Shown: positions 47,690-60,584, numbered from the stretch's first letter. The stretch is DNA of 64,000 bases from Rhabditoides inermis (GCA_963966185.1 CAWZYM010000101.1:65001-129000); one strand, 5' to 3'. Notes: generated by a model from the sequence alone, not told the origin. Translations and numbers: made by a program.

Positions 47690-47860
47690 TCGTTTCTTCG
47701 AAACCGAATGCCCTCGAAACACTTCGGAATTGTCCTTCGAATCGCCCCCAGAACACCCCCGAATTGCCGTCGGAATACTCCCGAACACTTCGGAATGCTT
47801 TACTATCCCTTCAAAGCACTTCGGATTAGTTTCCAAAGAGACTGACCGCACCTTTAGCGT
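47690..47860. repeat. Diverged relative of the 180-bp MITE
   Basis: It has ttcgaaac, repeated acttcggaat strings and a right end aaagagactgaccgc matching the MITE end at 46745. The left end is degraded (gtttcttcgaaacc). Confidence 0.5.
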
Positions 47861-48292
47861 AGGAGAGGCAAACCGATCCAAAACACCACATTTCGAAGAA
47901 ACACGGGACGAAAGGGAAATGAGGCTAGGAGATGAGGGAAATGATTGCTACGATGATCACGTGAACACGAATACTTGGGAACCGTAAAAAGAAAGGTTAC
48001 ACAAATATTACGAGATCATCGATTTCTGAATCTTTCGAGAAGACTTTCCCGGAGAGACTGCAAATCGCGTCCGAATTAGTACTAAGAGAGCTACAAAAAT
48101 ATCAGCATCCAGCACATTTGCATAGCCACATCTTTTTTCCATCGACTTCCTTGTTGCAACTGCTACACTCCATTCGATGTTTGAACCGACAGCATTCCAG
48201 GTAAATATTTTCCACAGTCACACCCGTTCCAGTGATATGATAAGGATGACGAGACACTCCACGTGACGCCTGGGAGTCCCTCTCTCAGAACG
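47861..48292. other. Gene-free upstream region of the nuclear receptor
   Basis: Only short open frames, no repeat match. Part of the receptor promoter may lie here. Confidence 0.35.
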
Positions 48293-48445
48293 CCCCATTA
48301 TACTTTCACGCTGACGCGACGCTGACGCTGACGCTCCCGTGCAAAAGACGCAACCATTTCGTTGACGCAGCGTGATCAAAGTCGGTTAGGTGCAACTTCT
48401 GGCACGGGAGCGTCAGCGTCGCGTCAGCGTGAAAGTATACTGGGG
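48293..48445. mobile_element. 153-bp hairpin-forming MITE
   Basis: Left end CCCCATTATACTTTCACGCT and right end, read as complement, CCCCAGTATACTTTCACGCT. Both continue into a gacgcgacgctgacgctccc string, giving arms of about 44 bp that would fold into a long hairpin. It lies about 140 bp upstream of the receptor ATG. Confidence 0.75.
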
Positions 48446-48582
48446 CCTCGAGGCACACCTGCCACACTTGCGCCAAGCCGTTTTATCTTATTATCACCGA
48501 TCCGCGCGCTCCAGCTTATCACCCCCCGGCCCGCTCGAGAAGCGCGCGTATCGATTGTGTGTTGTGAGTGTGCGTATTGGAG

Positions 48583-49954
48583 ATGACCTCTCTGATGAAG
48601 ACGGAGATGGATTGTGACTGGATGTCGTCCACCCCCTCTCCTGCCCGCATTTGTACCATTTGCGCCGCGCCCTCGAACGGATACCACTTTAACGCCGCGT
48701 CCTGCTCCGCTTGCGCCGCCTTTTTCCGGTACGTCTCCCCCCCCTCTCTCTATCTCTCTCTCCCTCCCTCCATTTCCCTCTTTAGCCGCACAGTCACCTT
48801 GGATCGTCACTTTGTGTGCGGTCAGGAGAACAATTGTCGAGTCAACTACGGTTAGTGGAGAGATTGTCAACAAGAAACCGCCACGAAAATTTCGTTGCGG
48901 AAAAAAAGCTCTTTAGAAGTTTCTCCGAAGTATTTGTGAACTTTCATAACATGTTTGCAGCGATGCGGGTGATATGCCGCGCGTGCCGCTACGCCAAGTG
49001 TATCGCGAACGGGATGGACAGGAAAGGTAAGGTCTCTCCCTCTCTCTCCCTCTCTCTCTCTCTCCCTCTCTCTCTCTCTCTCCCTCCCTCTCTCCCTCTC
49101 TCCCTCTCTCCCTCTCTCCCTCTCTCCCTCTCTCCCTCTCTCCCTCTCCCTCCCTTTCCCCTCTCTCTCTCCCTCCCTCCCTCCCTCTCACCCATGCTCC
49201 TCTCTCCAGCCGTGCAGCCTCGCCGCGACTGCAACGTGGGCCGGCGCAAGATCAGCTACGCACACAACGGGCAGACGGCGGCTGCCTCCTCCGACAAACT
49301 CGCCACAGCCATGCAGTCGTCGGGACTGGCGCTCTCCCCGGAGGCGACGGCGGCGGCCGCGCCTTGCACCTCCTCCTACTCGTCCTCGGTCGAAGCCTCG
49401 CCCGCCCACGCGTCGCCCAGTCACGGGTGGAATACGGCAGCCATCAGCAACGGGTGGGGGAGAGAGGGAGGGAGGGAGGGAGAGAGAGAGAGAGAGAGAG
49501 AGAAAGGGACCTCTGCAGCACGCGCTCGCGCTACCACGAGCCGTGGGAAGAGCCCAAGCCGGGCGCGACTCACAAGGAGATGTGGGGGCAGCTAGAGTAG
49601 TGGAATAGCCCTGCTAGTAGTCGTATAAGTAGCCGGCCGCCTCTAGCGTAGCGTTCTCTTGTTTAGTGTAGGCGCGTCTAGTCTATTAAGAGTCGCATTG
49701 TCGCGTTCCACTCTCTCAGGGCACGGCAGTATGTGCCCAGTGTCAAACTCCTTTGTCGCTACCACACCGTCTCTGGAGCCAATCGACGATCGATTGCAGC
49801 CCGTTCTCGGATCCGCTGTGCGTGGTGGAAGAGCTGCTGCGCGAGGAGCGGCTGCAGAACGAGCGACGTCGCATACTCTACTGCGGACGCACCTCCATCT
49901 CCCTACTCCTGTCAACCTCATCCGTCAACGACATTGTAGGGAGAGAGAGAGAGG

Positions 49955-49998
<44 letters not shown>

Positions 49999-51128
49999 AA
50001 ATAGATCGTCGATTTCAGCCGTTCGTTCGCGATGACATGCGCGAGTTGACGTTCGGCGGGATTCAGAAGGACATCCGGGCGATGATTCTGGTGATCTACG
50101 AGTGGATCCGCGGGTGGAACAGCTTCGGACAGCTGTGTCTGCAGGACAAGGTGCAGACAGATAGGAGTAGATAGCCTGCGCTAGAGCGATAGTTTTCGAT
50201 CTACCTCTGCCTCTCTTGTTTTGCGCGCTATTGCCGTGAGCTGACTCTCCGTCTTCCTCTGATCTACCCCACCGCGCGCAACTTATTGCGAGCATAGAAC
50301 TATTTTCAAATTCCGTCATTACGCAAATCAAGAGAGACGGACGATTAGCGTTGTAGACCACCGTGTTGTGAAGTAGATGTCACCGGTGACGTAGACCGAC
50401 CGCTCTTTTCCAGAAAGCCTTCCTTCGTCGATGCATTCTCTACCACACCATACTCGACCCGGCGTATCTCACTGTCCGGCTGGGATTCCCGGAGAGGTAT
50501 GGCACGAGTTTATCATTATGAAATCAGTTTAGCACTATGATGGTAGATGCTTATCGTCTCACCAGTGCCCTTTGTTTCACTGACAAAGTGTTTGCAGGTT
50601 TGTGATGTTCAATGGAATGTATGTGGGCATAGCGGAGGACTCTAAAGAAGGCTGGAGGGACGAGAAGAACTACATCACGTCAGACCTCAAAAAGGAGTGG
50701 GTGGATCTCTCTCTCTCTCTCACTCCTCTCTCTCTATCCCCCTCTCTTTCTCTCTTCCTCTTTTTCTACCTATTATTTTGTAATAGTCTTTGACTTGCGT
50801 TATCTGTCCCGTGCGCTTCGCGGGATTCATTAGAAGTTGCTAGGTCGCAAACTTATCGCGAGTCCGAGATTTGATAAGAATGAAACTCTGGTCTCTCTGT
50901 GTCTTTGTTGTCCGCATTTGAACAAAAAACTTCTAAGAACAAACGATTCACGATGTTCGAAGCTTCGAAGAGGTAAACGATTAAAATTAACCAATTCTAA
51001 TTCCAGACTGTACCGTCCGCTGCTGACCCGCGTAGTGAACGAGATCGTACAACCGATGCTCGACATTCGCATCACGTACACGGAATACATTGTGCTCAAA
51101 GCACTCGTATCGTGGAAGAGCGCCAGTG

Positions 51129-51171
<43 letters not shown>

Positions 51172-51962
51172 ATCTTTCTCTCTCTCTCTTTCTCTCTTTC
51201 TCTCTTTTCGAGATCTTCAACAGAGTAAATGCTTACAATTCTTATCGCCATTGAACTTTGGCCAAGCTGAATTAGTGTAGGCTAGAACGGTAGATAACCA
51301 TGCGTTTCTTTATATCTCTTCCCAATCTCTTTCTCTCTCATTCTCTCACTATCCGGTTCGTACCAAACTTTTGTCGACGAAATGTGAGTTGCTGAGCTGC
51401 TTTTCTTATCTCACCGGAATCGAGTGATAGTTGATAGAGCAAATTACCCAACGTTTTCGTAGAATTCATAGAATAAGGCCTATATACGGCCAGCGGTAGA
51501 TTAGAGAAGAATAGAGATGCCCACCCAACCCCAGAGATCATAGAATCTTTTCAACATTCATTCGAAGAAATCCAAAGAATCATTCACGATGAATATTAAA
51601 AAATCAAGGATCTCAGAATTGCACATAGAACTCTTCAACATTCATCCAACAAAAAACCGATAGGGGGATAAATGTTGAATGAACATCAACCACATAGAGT
51701 TAGACAAGCACTCAACTTCCCTCCTCCCTCTCTCTCTTCTCTTTCTTCGCCGCGCTAATCGCTGTTCATTTCGGGTCTCACAGGCGCCAATGACATCACC
51801 GCGCACACCAAACACCTCATGAACAAGCAGGTCGACTGCGTGCTGGCCGGACTCAACGCGCATTACGCCAACATCGGTGCGTCCCTCTCTCTCTCTCCTT
51901 CTCTCTCTCTCTTTCTCTTCCCCTCTATCTCTCCACTCTCTCCCCCTCTCTCTCTCCTCTCT

Positions 51963-52003
<41 letters not shown>

Positions 52004-52090
52004 AACATCCCCTTCTAGGCCTATCGCAGCAGGAGATCGCCGAGCGCACCGGCAACCTGGTGCTTCTCATGAGCAGCGTCTTTGTGAGTG

Positions 52091-52136
<46 letters not shown>

Positions 52137-52247
52137 TTCCAGGCGGTCGGTTTGGAGTGTCTGGAGTCGCATCAGAAAATCAAGTTCTTCGATCTGTGGG
52201 AGCTGGATAGTCTACTCATACAACTCCTCTCCTCGCAGAGACTATAA
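48583..52247 (+). CDS. Nuclear hormone receptor (nematode NHR type)
   Basis: This is a ligand-regulated or orphan DNA-binding transcription factor. The DNA-binding domain has both C4 fingers: [21 protein letters not shown] with P-box [10 protein letters not shown], and CGQENNC to [10 protein letters not shown]. The hinge is Ala/Ser-rich (about 49220-49450). The ligand-binding domain includes [101 protein letters not shown], and the end [23 protein letters not shown] follows GQLE at about 49598, but splicing from GAT|GTGGGG (49582) to CAG (49799) removes it and joins in phase, HKE to PFSDPLC. So the gene appears intact. An R3 repeat sits in the intron at 50.2 kb. Confidence 0.85.
50165..50310 (+). 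repeat. Interspersed repeat family R3, copy 2
   Basis: It shares cgatagttttcgatctacct, gagctgactctccgtcttcc and aacttattgcgagcatag with the copy at 32130-32345. It is shorter by an internal gap and lies in a nuclear-receptor intron. Confidence 0.75.
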
Positions 52248-52531
52248 GCATAAATGATACATTACAGAAATAAATCTTTTCTCATTGTTTAGAATAGGGT
52301 TTGGTTCAGCTCACGCCAAAGTTTTCAAGAAGCTTTATATATCATGCATATCCAAAGGTCATGTTAGCAACCATGTGAACTCATCCAATTCATTTCATAG
52401 GAACAGGAAAGTGTAGACTCTGTGGGGTTCTGAGAGAGAGAGAGAGAGAGAGAGAGGCGAAGGAACGACATGGTGAGGATCAATGTAGACTCTGTGGTGT
52501 TCTGCCGGTGCTGACGCTTCCTCTGCTCAGA
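52248..52531. repeat. Gap with a repeat shared with 57.03-57.12 kb
   Basis: An AATAAA at about 52270 may serve the receptor. The string atatccaaaggtcatgttag and the following bases (caaccatgtgaa) recur at 57055-57100 (atatccaaaggacatgttag). A GA run lies at 52433-52456. Confidence 0.5.
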
Positions 52532-52912
52532 CCACGGAACGACGACTCAGAAGGCTGCACCCGGCGGCTGGGGTGCAGCACGGATACGAGGGGCTGAAAG
52601 AGCAGGACGCATCTCTCTGTCTCTCTGTCTCGTTCTCTATCTCTCTCTCACTCTCTCTCTCTCTTTCTCTATCTCTCTCTCTCTATCTCTCACTCTCTCT
52701 CTTTTCTTTGGTCAGAGAAAGTGGAAAGGAGAGAGAGAGAAAGAGAGAGAGAGCGTGAGTGAGAGAGGGAGGGAGGGAGAGGGAGGGAATCGCTCACCGC
52801 GCGGTATGGTTTCACGTAGTACATGCTGAAACACGGTGTGGCTATGGGGCACAGAGCAACGAACAGGTACGTGGAGTGCTCCATTGCGGGGTGTCTACGG
52901 AGAACTCTCTCT

Positions 52913-52963
<51 letters not shown>

Positions 52964-52974
52964 TCTCTCTCTCT

Positions 52975-53017
<43 letters not shown>

Positions 53018-53940
53018 TCCCTCTCTCTCTGCTCCCTCTCTCTCTGCTCCCTCTCTCTCTGCTCCCTCTCTTCTCTGTTCTCTGCTCTCTGCTCTCTCTC
53101 TGCTCTCTCTCTCTGCTCTCTCTCTCTCTCTGCTCTCTCTCTCTCTGCTCTCTCTCTCTCTCTCTCTCTCTCTTCCTCCCCCCACCGGAATATGCCGAAC
53201 TGTCCGAGTGCGAACTCGATGACGGCAATGAGAACGACTGCCGGGACGATAGCCTGATAGGTGAGCGCCTGAAAATGGTATTGATAACATTATATATAAG
53301 ACCACTCCAAAACCTTTTTGGACAGAACTCTAGGACAGAAATTGCTTAACTTTACTGGCCGATGTCTTTTTGAAGATTCTGACAGAATGTCTGTTGGGGC
53401 GTAAAGAAAATCGTTTCAAAACGTAATTTCAAAACTCTTCCAGCATTATAATGTCACATTATGATATTAGAAAGCTCGAGGATGAAATCACTATTGGCTA
53501 TTGGGGGTGAAAATGCTTAATCCATGGCCACAGTTCATGCAGAACAGGCGGATCAGCGGCGGATTGGATCGCCGAAAATGGAGGTATAGTTGTATGCTCG
53601 CAATAAGTTGCGCGCGCTCGGGTGGGTCAGAGGAAGACGGAGAGTCAGCTTTCGGCAATACCGCGCAAAACAAGAGAGGCAGACGGCTATGGCACCGTAT
53701 TTCGAACTGCATGCGAGGTAGATCGAAAACTATCGCTCTGGGTTCACTTCAGTTCACATATTCGCGTCCCCGCAAGCCCTGTTCTCATTCAATTAGATGA
53801 AGCACACACACACATATGACGCACCCTTATCAGATTCTCGTGCGCCTTTTTTGTCGAAGACGTGAGCTTTGCCGGTGACTTGAGCGTGTTCAATGTGGAG
53901 AGAGCTTTGCGTCTATAGAGATTAGTAGAGAAAGGAGAGG

Positions 53941-53978
<38 letters not shown>

Positions 53979-54979
53979 CACGGACCGGAAGTAGATTATG
54001 GCCATGTATGCAAACGGAGTGGGCACGGTCATGTATAGTATGGCAGCCAGGACACCCGGAGACAGAGCCGAGACGTGTCCGGAGATCACTGCGCCTGAAA
54101 GAAAAAGACTTACAACTCTAAATTTCGTGTATGTTTATAGGAGGATATATAATATGCATGATAGAGAGATAAGAAAACCAAATATGGGCACCAGTTTGCG
54201 TGTTTTTTTTGCACGTTCTGTTCATGTTTAATATATGCTTTGTTCAATGTATTTTTTTAAATGTTTCTATAAGTCATAAGTGGTCGTTGTTTATAGTGTA
54301 CACACGAGGTATGCTCATTTAAAGGTAGTGTACCCTCTGATTTTATCAGTTTTTGTGTTCATAGTCGTTGTGAACTCTTTGGACTACGCGCGCTTTTTTT
54401 CGTTGTGAAGCGCTCGTTATTTTCGTAATACGTGTAAACTACTCCACAAGTCTCATAGTGGAGCCGAGTAAAACTGTACCGCTAAGATCGTATGTGGGAT
54501 TCTGAGCGATGAGAATTGATCGCACTTCCTCTTCCGGTGACTCGCAAAATGGGAAAAGAATCTGAAATCAACCGACTAAACCTTTTTCGACAAACACCTC
54601 TCTCTCTCTCTCCGCACCATTAATAGTACAGTCGGTGTCAGGCAAAGTAAAACTACCAGAAGAGTTTCCTTGATTCTGATTTGATCTCTGAAATGATCTC
54701 GTAATTACGTCATTTTATCATGCACGTTTTTGAGTCTTTGACATGGGTTTGAATTACAAGTCTTGAACATGTGATTAAAATTTTAAATATAATTTTAAAT
54801 ATCACACTGTTTCCAAAACGAAAACCAAAGACTAGTTGTCTAATTGCAGACAGCACACTCGGTTTGAAGAGGCGATTTTCTAAACATTTGTTTTGACATC
54901 AAACACCAAAAGAGAACGGTCGCGGAATAGAATGAGACAACCGATGCAGCAAACGCACAAGTAATCCTAACCGCACTTT

Positions 54980-55026
<47 letters not shown>

Positions 55027-55165
55027 ATCTCACCTCACCAGCACCAGATAGCGGAATGCGAATGAGAGCGGGAAAGAGGCTATGGTGTGGGAAACAGACG
55101 CCATGTGTAGAGTGTAAGTGAGGAAACAGGCGTGCGACGAGATCTTCAGATTATCCACCTCTCTC

Positions 55166-55223
<58 letters not shown>

Positions 55224-55268
55224 CCTTTATCTTTCTCTCTCTCTCTCTCGCTCTCTCTCGCTCTCTCG

Positions 55269-55320
<52 letters not shown>

Positions 55321-55373
55321 TTCTCTCTCTCTTCCTTTATCTTTCTCTCTCTCTCTCTCGCTCTCTCTCGCTC

Positions 55374-55417
<44 letters not shown>

Positions 55418-55733
55418 CATACCCATGAACACGGTCCGTAGCTCACATAGATCAGCGACGAACCGCTGGGCACAATTCTGGAATAGAAGAATCTTTTTCT
55501 CGTTAGTGTAAAAGTAAAAAAAAAAGTACCAGTTTACTATCTATTACAAAACTTCGGTTCTACTGCGTTCAATTCCGAGCGTACGAACGGACGGGACGTC
55601 ATCGAAAAGAAGTCAAAACGCCGTCTTGTCTCAAACTGTGCACTTTTAACGTTGTCAACCATTGATCGTGTCATTTAATTCACTTATGAATTATGAATAA
55701 AGTATATAATCAAAAAAGAAATCATTGTTGTCG

Positions 55734-55826
<93 letters not shown>

Positions 55827-56102
55827 GTCCTATACAGATGACCGTTTCTTTTAGTAATCATACTCTCTTGAATTGGGTGCTACCTTTACCTTTACCCTTT
55901 TACCTAGGCTCGTATGCATATGCATGGTTTTGTCATAGATGGACACATCGGCAGACATCGTACATCACATCTCGAATCACATCTTCTAAGCATCTCACCG
56001 TTGCATGGTGAGTATGCCACTGAACGACACGAAAAAGTCGGCGATCGTCACATTACAGATGAGGACTGCGTACGGACGAAGCGATCTCGGTGTCTGGAAC
56101 AC

Positions 56103-56143
<41 letters not shown>

Positions 56144-56202
56144 AAGAAAGAAAGAAAGAGAGAGAGGGAGAGAGAGAGAGGGAGAGAGAGAGAGAGACGA
56201 AC

Positions 56203-56237
<35 letters not shown>

Positions 56238-56348
56238 TCTTCTCACCTTCGTGAAGACCACATACAGTAGACATGCGTTGAACATCATTCCGGTACCGTA
56301 GACAACAATGTGAAGGGAGTAAAGCAAGATATCTCCGAAATCGCTCAT
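52532..56348 (-). CDS. Seven-transmembrane chemoreceptor, Srd-like
   Basis: Srd receptors are nematode GPCRs, mostly used in chemosensory neurons. The start is MSDFGDILLYSLHIVVYGTG with a first membrane helix and NACLLYVVFTK. Then TPRSLRPYAVLICNVTIADF (helix 2), RIVPSGSSLIYVSYGPCS-like text (about 55480-55430), helix 3 CFLTYTLHMASVSHTIASFP, FRYLVLVR (TM3 end), PGVLAAILYTMTVPTPFAYM (helix 4), IVPAVVLIAVIEFA (helix 5), and a last helix STYLFVALCPIATPCF followed by SMYYVKPYR. RIVPSG and YGPC with a final YFVKPYR-like end are typical of the Srd/Str group. Introns are long CT/GA tracts. The C-terminal end at about 52532 is tentative. Confidence 0.65.
53575..53750 (-). repeat. Interspersed repeat family R3, copy 3
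   Basis: The inverted form of the same strings (ctatgctcgcaataagtt, then ggaagacggagagtcagct and aggtagatcgaaaactatcg) lies in an intron of the chemoreceptor gene. Confidence 0.75.
55738..55821. repeat. (TA)n microsatellite
   Basis: A TA dinucleotide run of about 42 units sits in an intron of the chemoreceptor gene. Confidence 0.9.
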
Positions 56349-56397
56349 TTCACCTAGAGCATGCTAACGTAAGTAGTAAAACAAACTATTACGTGTT

Positions 56398-56520
56398 GTG
56401 AATCAATCAATCAATCAATCAATCAATCGTTCATCCGGAATCGCTATATCCTGACTATACAACAACTGCATACGGCACACCACAAGGGCTAAGCGCTGGG
56501 AGAAACACAGTTTCTGTGAA
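56398..56520 (-). repeat. Retroposon-like repeat with (ATTG)n tail, copy B
   Basis: On the minus strand it reads gtttctcccagcgcttagcc, then gtatgcagttgttgtatagt, gatatagcgattccggatga and a gattgattgattg tail. It matches copy A at 40262 and the fragment at 3820. Confidence 0.65.
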
Positions 56521-57264
56521 TAGTGAGGCTAAATTACGGTTTATGAGAGTTGAGAGATTCTGCTTCTCTACATAATATGAATGATCATCGTTCCTAGAAC
56601 GAAACTAAAAAAAATACATACCCATAGATCGTCCCCGAGTGATAATTACATCCTAGAAAATCGTTCATTAATTGCGATGTCTGTTTTAAAACTTAGAACT
56701 ACGCAAATCTAAATATCAACTGTCGAACAGGGATCAGACGGTGACGAAATAGCGGGAATTTTAATGATACATTGGCTACATTGGCTTGTTTTAAAAAGAG
56801 TTCATCATGATTGAGAAACGCTCATCGTCAACTCTGATCGCAGAATTTCAAATTCCTGCTTGAAAAAACATAGCAAACCCGAATTGTATCAATAGCTGCG
56901 CGTGACATTATGCGTCACGCGCAAGAATCGGTAAAGGGCGACGGAGAGAAAATCCCCTTTTAGAATCTGCACACACACACACAATTAGAGAGGGCGCGCA
57001 GCGCCCTCTCTCTTGGGTTAAAATAAGGCTCGCGCCAGAATTTTCAAGTAGCGATATCCAAAGGACATGTTAGCAACAATGTGAAGTCTTCCAATTTATG
57101 TTAGTTAGATTCGCACGGTTCCATAGGGCAGATGGGTGTCGTTTCCAGTCACGCTAGCTGATAGCTAGCCCTCTGCTGGCGGGCGAGCGCGAGAGCACGC
57201 GAGAGAGCACGCTGTTTGGAGAGAGACAGATGTACTTTGGTGGCTGCGATCAGTAGGAATTTAG
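56521..57264. other. Gene-free sequence
   Basis: It holds a short (CA)n run (about 56971), a hairpin agagggcgcgcagcgccctct (about 56992-57012) and the repeat shared with 52.3 kb (57055-57100). No exon is visible. Confidence 0.45.
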
Positions 57265-59240
57265 TAAGGGGAGAGAGAACGAGAGAACGAGAGAACGAGA
57301 GAACGATATAACGAGAGAAAAGGAGAAAAAGAGAGGAGGGAAGGAGGGAAGGAGAGACGGAGAGAACGAGAGAACGAGAGAACGAGAGAAGGATAGAAAG
57401 AGAGAACGAGAGAACGAGAGAACCAGAGAAAGAGAGAAAGATATAAAAAGAGAACGAGAGAGCTAGAGAACGAGAGAAAGAGAGAAAGGGAGAAGGAGGG
57501 AAGGAGGGATGGAGAGAAGTAGAGAAGGATAGAAAGAGAGAACGAGAGAACTAGAGAACGAAAGAAAGAGAGAAAGAGAGAAAGAGATAAAGAGAGAACG
57601 AGAGAAAGCGAGAACGATATAACGAGAGAATTAGAGAACGAGAGAAAGAGAGAATGGGAGGAGGAGGGAAGGAGGGAAGGAGGGAAGGAGAGAAAGAGAG
57701 AAAGAGAGAACGAGAAAACGAGAAAACGAGAGAAAGAGAAAACGAGAGAAAGAGAGAACGATATAACGAGAGAACTAGAGAACGAGAGAAAGAGAGAAAG
57801 GGAGAAGGAGGGAAGGAGGGATGGAGAGAAGAAGAGAAGGAGAAAAGGAGAGAACTAGAGAAAAAAGAGAAAGAGAGAAAGAGAGAAAGAGAGAGAAGAG
57901 AGAAAGAGAGAAAGAGAGAAAGAGAGAAAGAGAGAAAGAGAGAAAGAGAGAAAGAGATAATGAGAGAACGAGAGAAAGAGAAACCGATAGAAAGAGAAAA
58001 CGAGTGAAAGAGAGAACGATATAACGAGAGAACTAGAGAACGAGAGAAAGAGAGAAAGTGAGAAGGCGGGAAGGAGGGAAGGAAAGAAGGAGAGAACGAG
58101 ACAACGAGAGAACGAGACAACGAGACAACGAGACAACGAGAGAACGAGAGAACGAGAAAACGAGAGCACGAGAGAACGAGAGAAAGAGAGAACGATATAA
58201 CGATATAACGAGAGAAATAGAGAACGAGAGAAAGAGAGAAAGAGAGAAGGAGAGAAGGAGGGAAGAAGAGAAGGAGAGACGGAGAGAACGAGAGAACGAG
58301 AGAACGAGAGAACGAGAGAAGGATAGAAAGAGAGAACGAGATAAAGAGAGAACGAGAGAACGAGAGAACCAGAGAACGAGAAAACGAGAGAAAGAGAGAA
58401 CAAGAGAAAGAGAGAACGAAAGAAAGAGAGAACGATATAACTAGAGAACGAGAGAACGAGAGAAAGAGCGAAGGAGGGTGGTAGGAGGGAAGGAGGGAAG
58501 AAGAGAAGGAGAGACGGAGAGACGGAGAAAACGAGAGAACGAGAGAACGAGAAACGAGAGAACGAGAGAACGAGAGAACGAGAGAACGAGAGAAAGAGAG
58601 AAAGAGAGAAAGAGAGAACGAGAGAAAGAGAGAACTGGAGAACTAGAGAAAAAGAGAAAGGGAGAAGGAGGGAAGGAGGGAAGGAGAGAAGAAGAGAAGG
58701 AGACACGCGAGAACGAGAGAACGAGAGAACGAGAGAACGAGAGAACGAGAGAACGAGAGAACGAGAGAACGAGAGAACGAGAGAAAGAGAAAACGAAATA
58801 ACGAGAGAACTAGATAACGAGAGAACGAGAGAACGAGAGAAAGAGAGAAAGGGAGAAGGGGGGAAGGAGGGAAGGAGAGAAGGAGAGAAGGAGAGACGGA
58901 GAGAACGAGAGAACGAGAGAACGAGAGAACGAGAGAACGAGAGAAAGAGAGAACGAGAGAAAGAGAGAAAAGAAAGAAAAGAGAGAACGAGAGAAAGAGA
59001 GAAAAGAGAGAAAGGGAGAAAGAGAGAACGAGAGAACGAGAGAACTAGAGAACGAGAGAACGAGAGAAAGAGAGAAAGGGATAACGAGAGAACGAGAGAA
59101 AGAGAGAAAGAGAGAAAGAGAGAAGGGGAGAAGGAGAGAAGGAGGGAAGGAATGGGAGGAGAGAAGGAGGAAAGGAGAGGAGGAGAGAAGGAAAGAAGGA
59201 GAGAAGGAGGGAAGGAATGGAAGGAGAGAACGAGAGAACG
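57265..59240. repeat. 2-kb GA-rich satellite with higher-order structure
   Basis: Units of the form gagagaac or gagagaaa repeat for about 2 kb. The block ggagggaaggaggga recurs at irregular steps of roughly 140-260 bp, giving a higher-order pattern. The strand bias is absolute (purines on plus). The long open frames on both strands (Arg/Glu/Lys or Ser/Leu/Phe) are by-products and are not annotated. Confidence 0.85.
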
Positions 59241-59353
59241 AGAAAATATCGAATAAATTTGAAATGAAATTGATGAAATAATGAGAGAAGAACATGTTAC
59301 ATGTATGAAGACGAGAGAGAAAATTTCTATGAAATTCAACAAAAGGACATATA

Positions 59354-59843
59354 TTATCTTTTAAAAGTACTTCCGTAAAAAGTGTTGTTTGTGTTAACCT
59401 GATTCAAGAAAAGCGCATGCATATATTATTAATTTTCGAAAAATCAAATCGTAAACACCTGAACATGAAAACTAACACAAACTTGCTCTTTCAAAACGTT
59501 GAATAATTTTTGAATAATTAATGTTGAATAATTCCATGTTTTATTTTTTTTGACATTTTTATACCTGAAACATTGAGTCAAACAACATCACGAATAACAT
59601 TTTATTTTACTGATAAACCATAAATAATAAACCGCAAAAAACACTAAATAAACAAAACAATCGTATTATTCTGAATGTTACGTGTAACTATTCTATATTC
59701 GTTTGAAAGAGCAAGTTTGTGTTAGTTTTCATGTTCAGGTGTTTACGATTTGATTTTTCGAAAATTAATAATATATGCATGCGCTTTTCTTGAATCAGGT
59801 TAACACAAACAACACTTTTTACGGAAGTACTTTTAAAAGATAA
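59354..59843. mobile_element. 490-bp inverted-repeat (foldback) element
   Basis: Arms 59354-59498 and 59700-59843 are inverted copies, differing by about one base by eye. Outer end TTATCTTTTAAAAGTACTTC. The 200-bp centre is AT-rich and non-coding. No clear target duplication. It lies directly behind the satellite. Confidence 0.8.
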
Positions 59844-60126
59844 TGGCAAATTAGCTGGTTTATTTCCTAGTTCACTTGTGCACACCTGTGTATGTGTCTT
59901 TGTGTTCACTGGTTAGTATAAACAGATGCGCAGGTTTGTGTTAGTATTTGTAAACTTTTTATGTATGTGCCTTTGCTGCATTGGGCTCTTCATCTCCTAC
60001 CGTAACACTTATTTTTCGCAAGCAGGATTATTTGTTACCCTTCTCTGCAAACAGGATGTACGCTTTTTCCAATAACCCTCATTCGCGAATCGGAACAAAC
60101 TATCCGTGGTCAAAAGCAATAAATCT
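59844..60126. other. Gene-free sequence downstream of SBNO
   Basis: Short (tg)n-rich strings only, no exon seen. Confidence 0.4.
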
Positions 60127-60132
60127 TTATTC
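60127..60132 (-). terminator. Probable polyadenylation signal of SBNO
   Basis: The plus strand reads tttatt, which is AATAAA on the minus strand, about 455 bp past the SBNO stop codon. The intervening sequence has no other gene, so a 3' UTR of this length fits. Confidence 0.4.
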
Positions 60133-60584
60133 AAAACATAAACCATTCATTGTGATACACGTAATCGTCATGTCACGACTGATACTCGCAAATAGCAACG
60201 CGGGTCGGGAGAGGGACCGAGAGACGAGACCCACCGCGACCCGCCACGAGACAGCGGGAACAGAGTTCTCATCAACAACAGAGGAACGATCAGAGATGGG
60301 CCGCCTCGACATAACAACAACACAACATGTGTGAAACTCACGCACCGGTAATCCTCTCTGGGGGTGGGCTAACATGGGGGGAGAAAAAAAGTGGGTCTGC
60401 CCCCCGTCAAACAACATCATAGCAACATATTAGCAGCCGCGAAGGGCAGAAATTGAAACACTTAAAAATAGAAATATTAGACAATATTTGAACATCTCTA
60501 GTTAGGATAAAGAAGATGGGGAACAGTAAGTAGACTGACGAGTCCACTCGTCACATTCAAACGGCATAAACGACCAACAGCAGC

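Noticed and set aside
49597..49600. Apparent premature stop in the nuclear receptor hinge
   Set aside because: A donor at 49582 (GAT|GTGGGG) and acceptor at 49799 remove it and rejoin the frame in phase, so the receptor appears intact.
57855..59342. 495-codon minus-strand open frame (Ser/Leu/Phe-rich)
   Set aside because: It is a by-product of the GAGAGAAC satellite, which rarely contains stop codons in that frame. No splice or start context.
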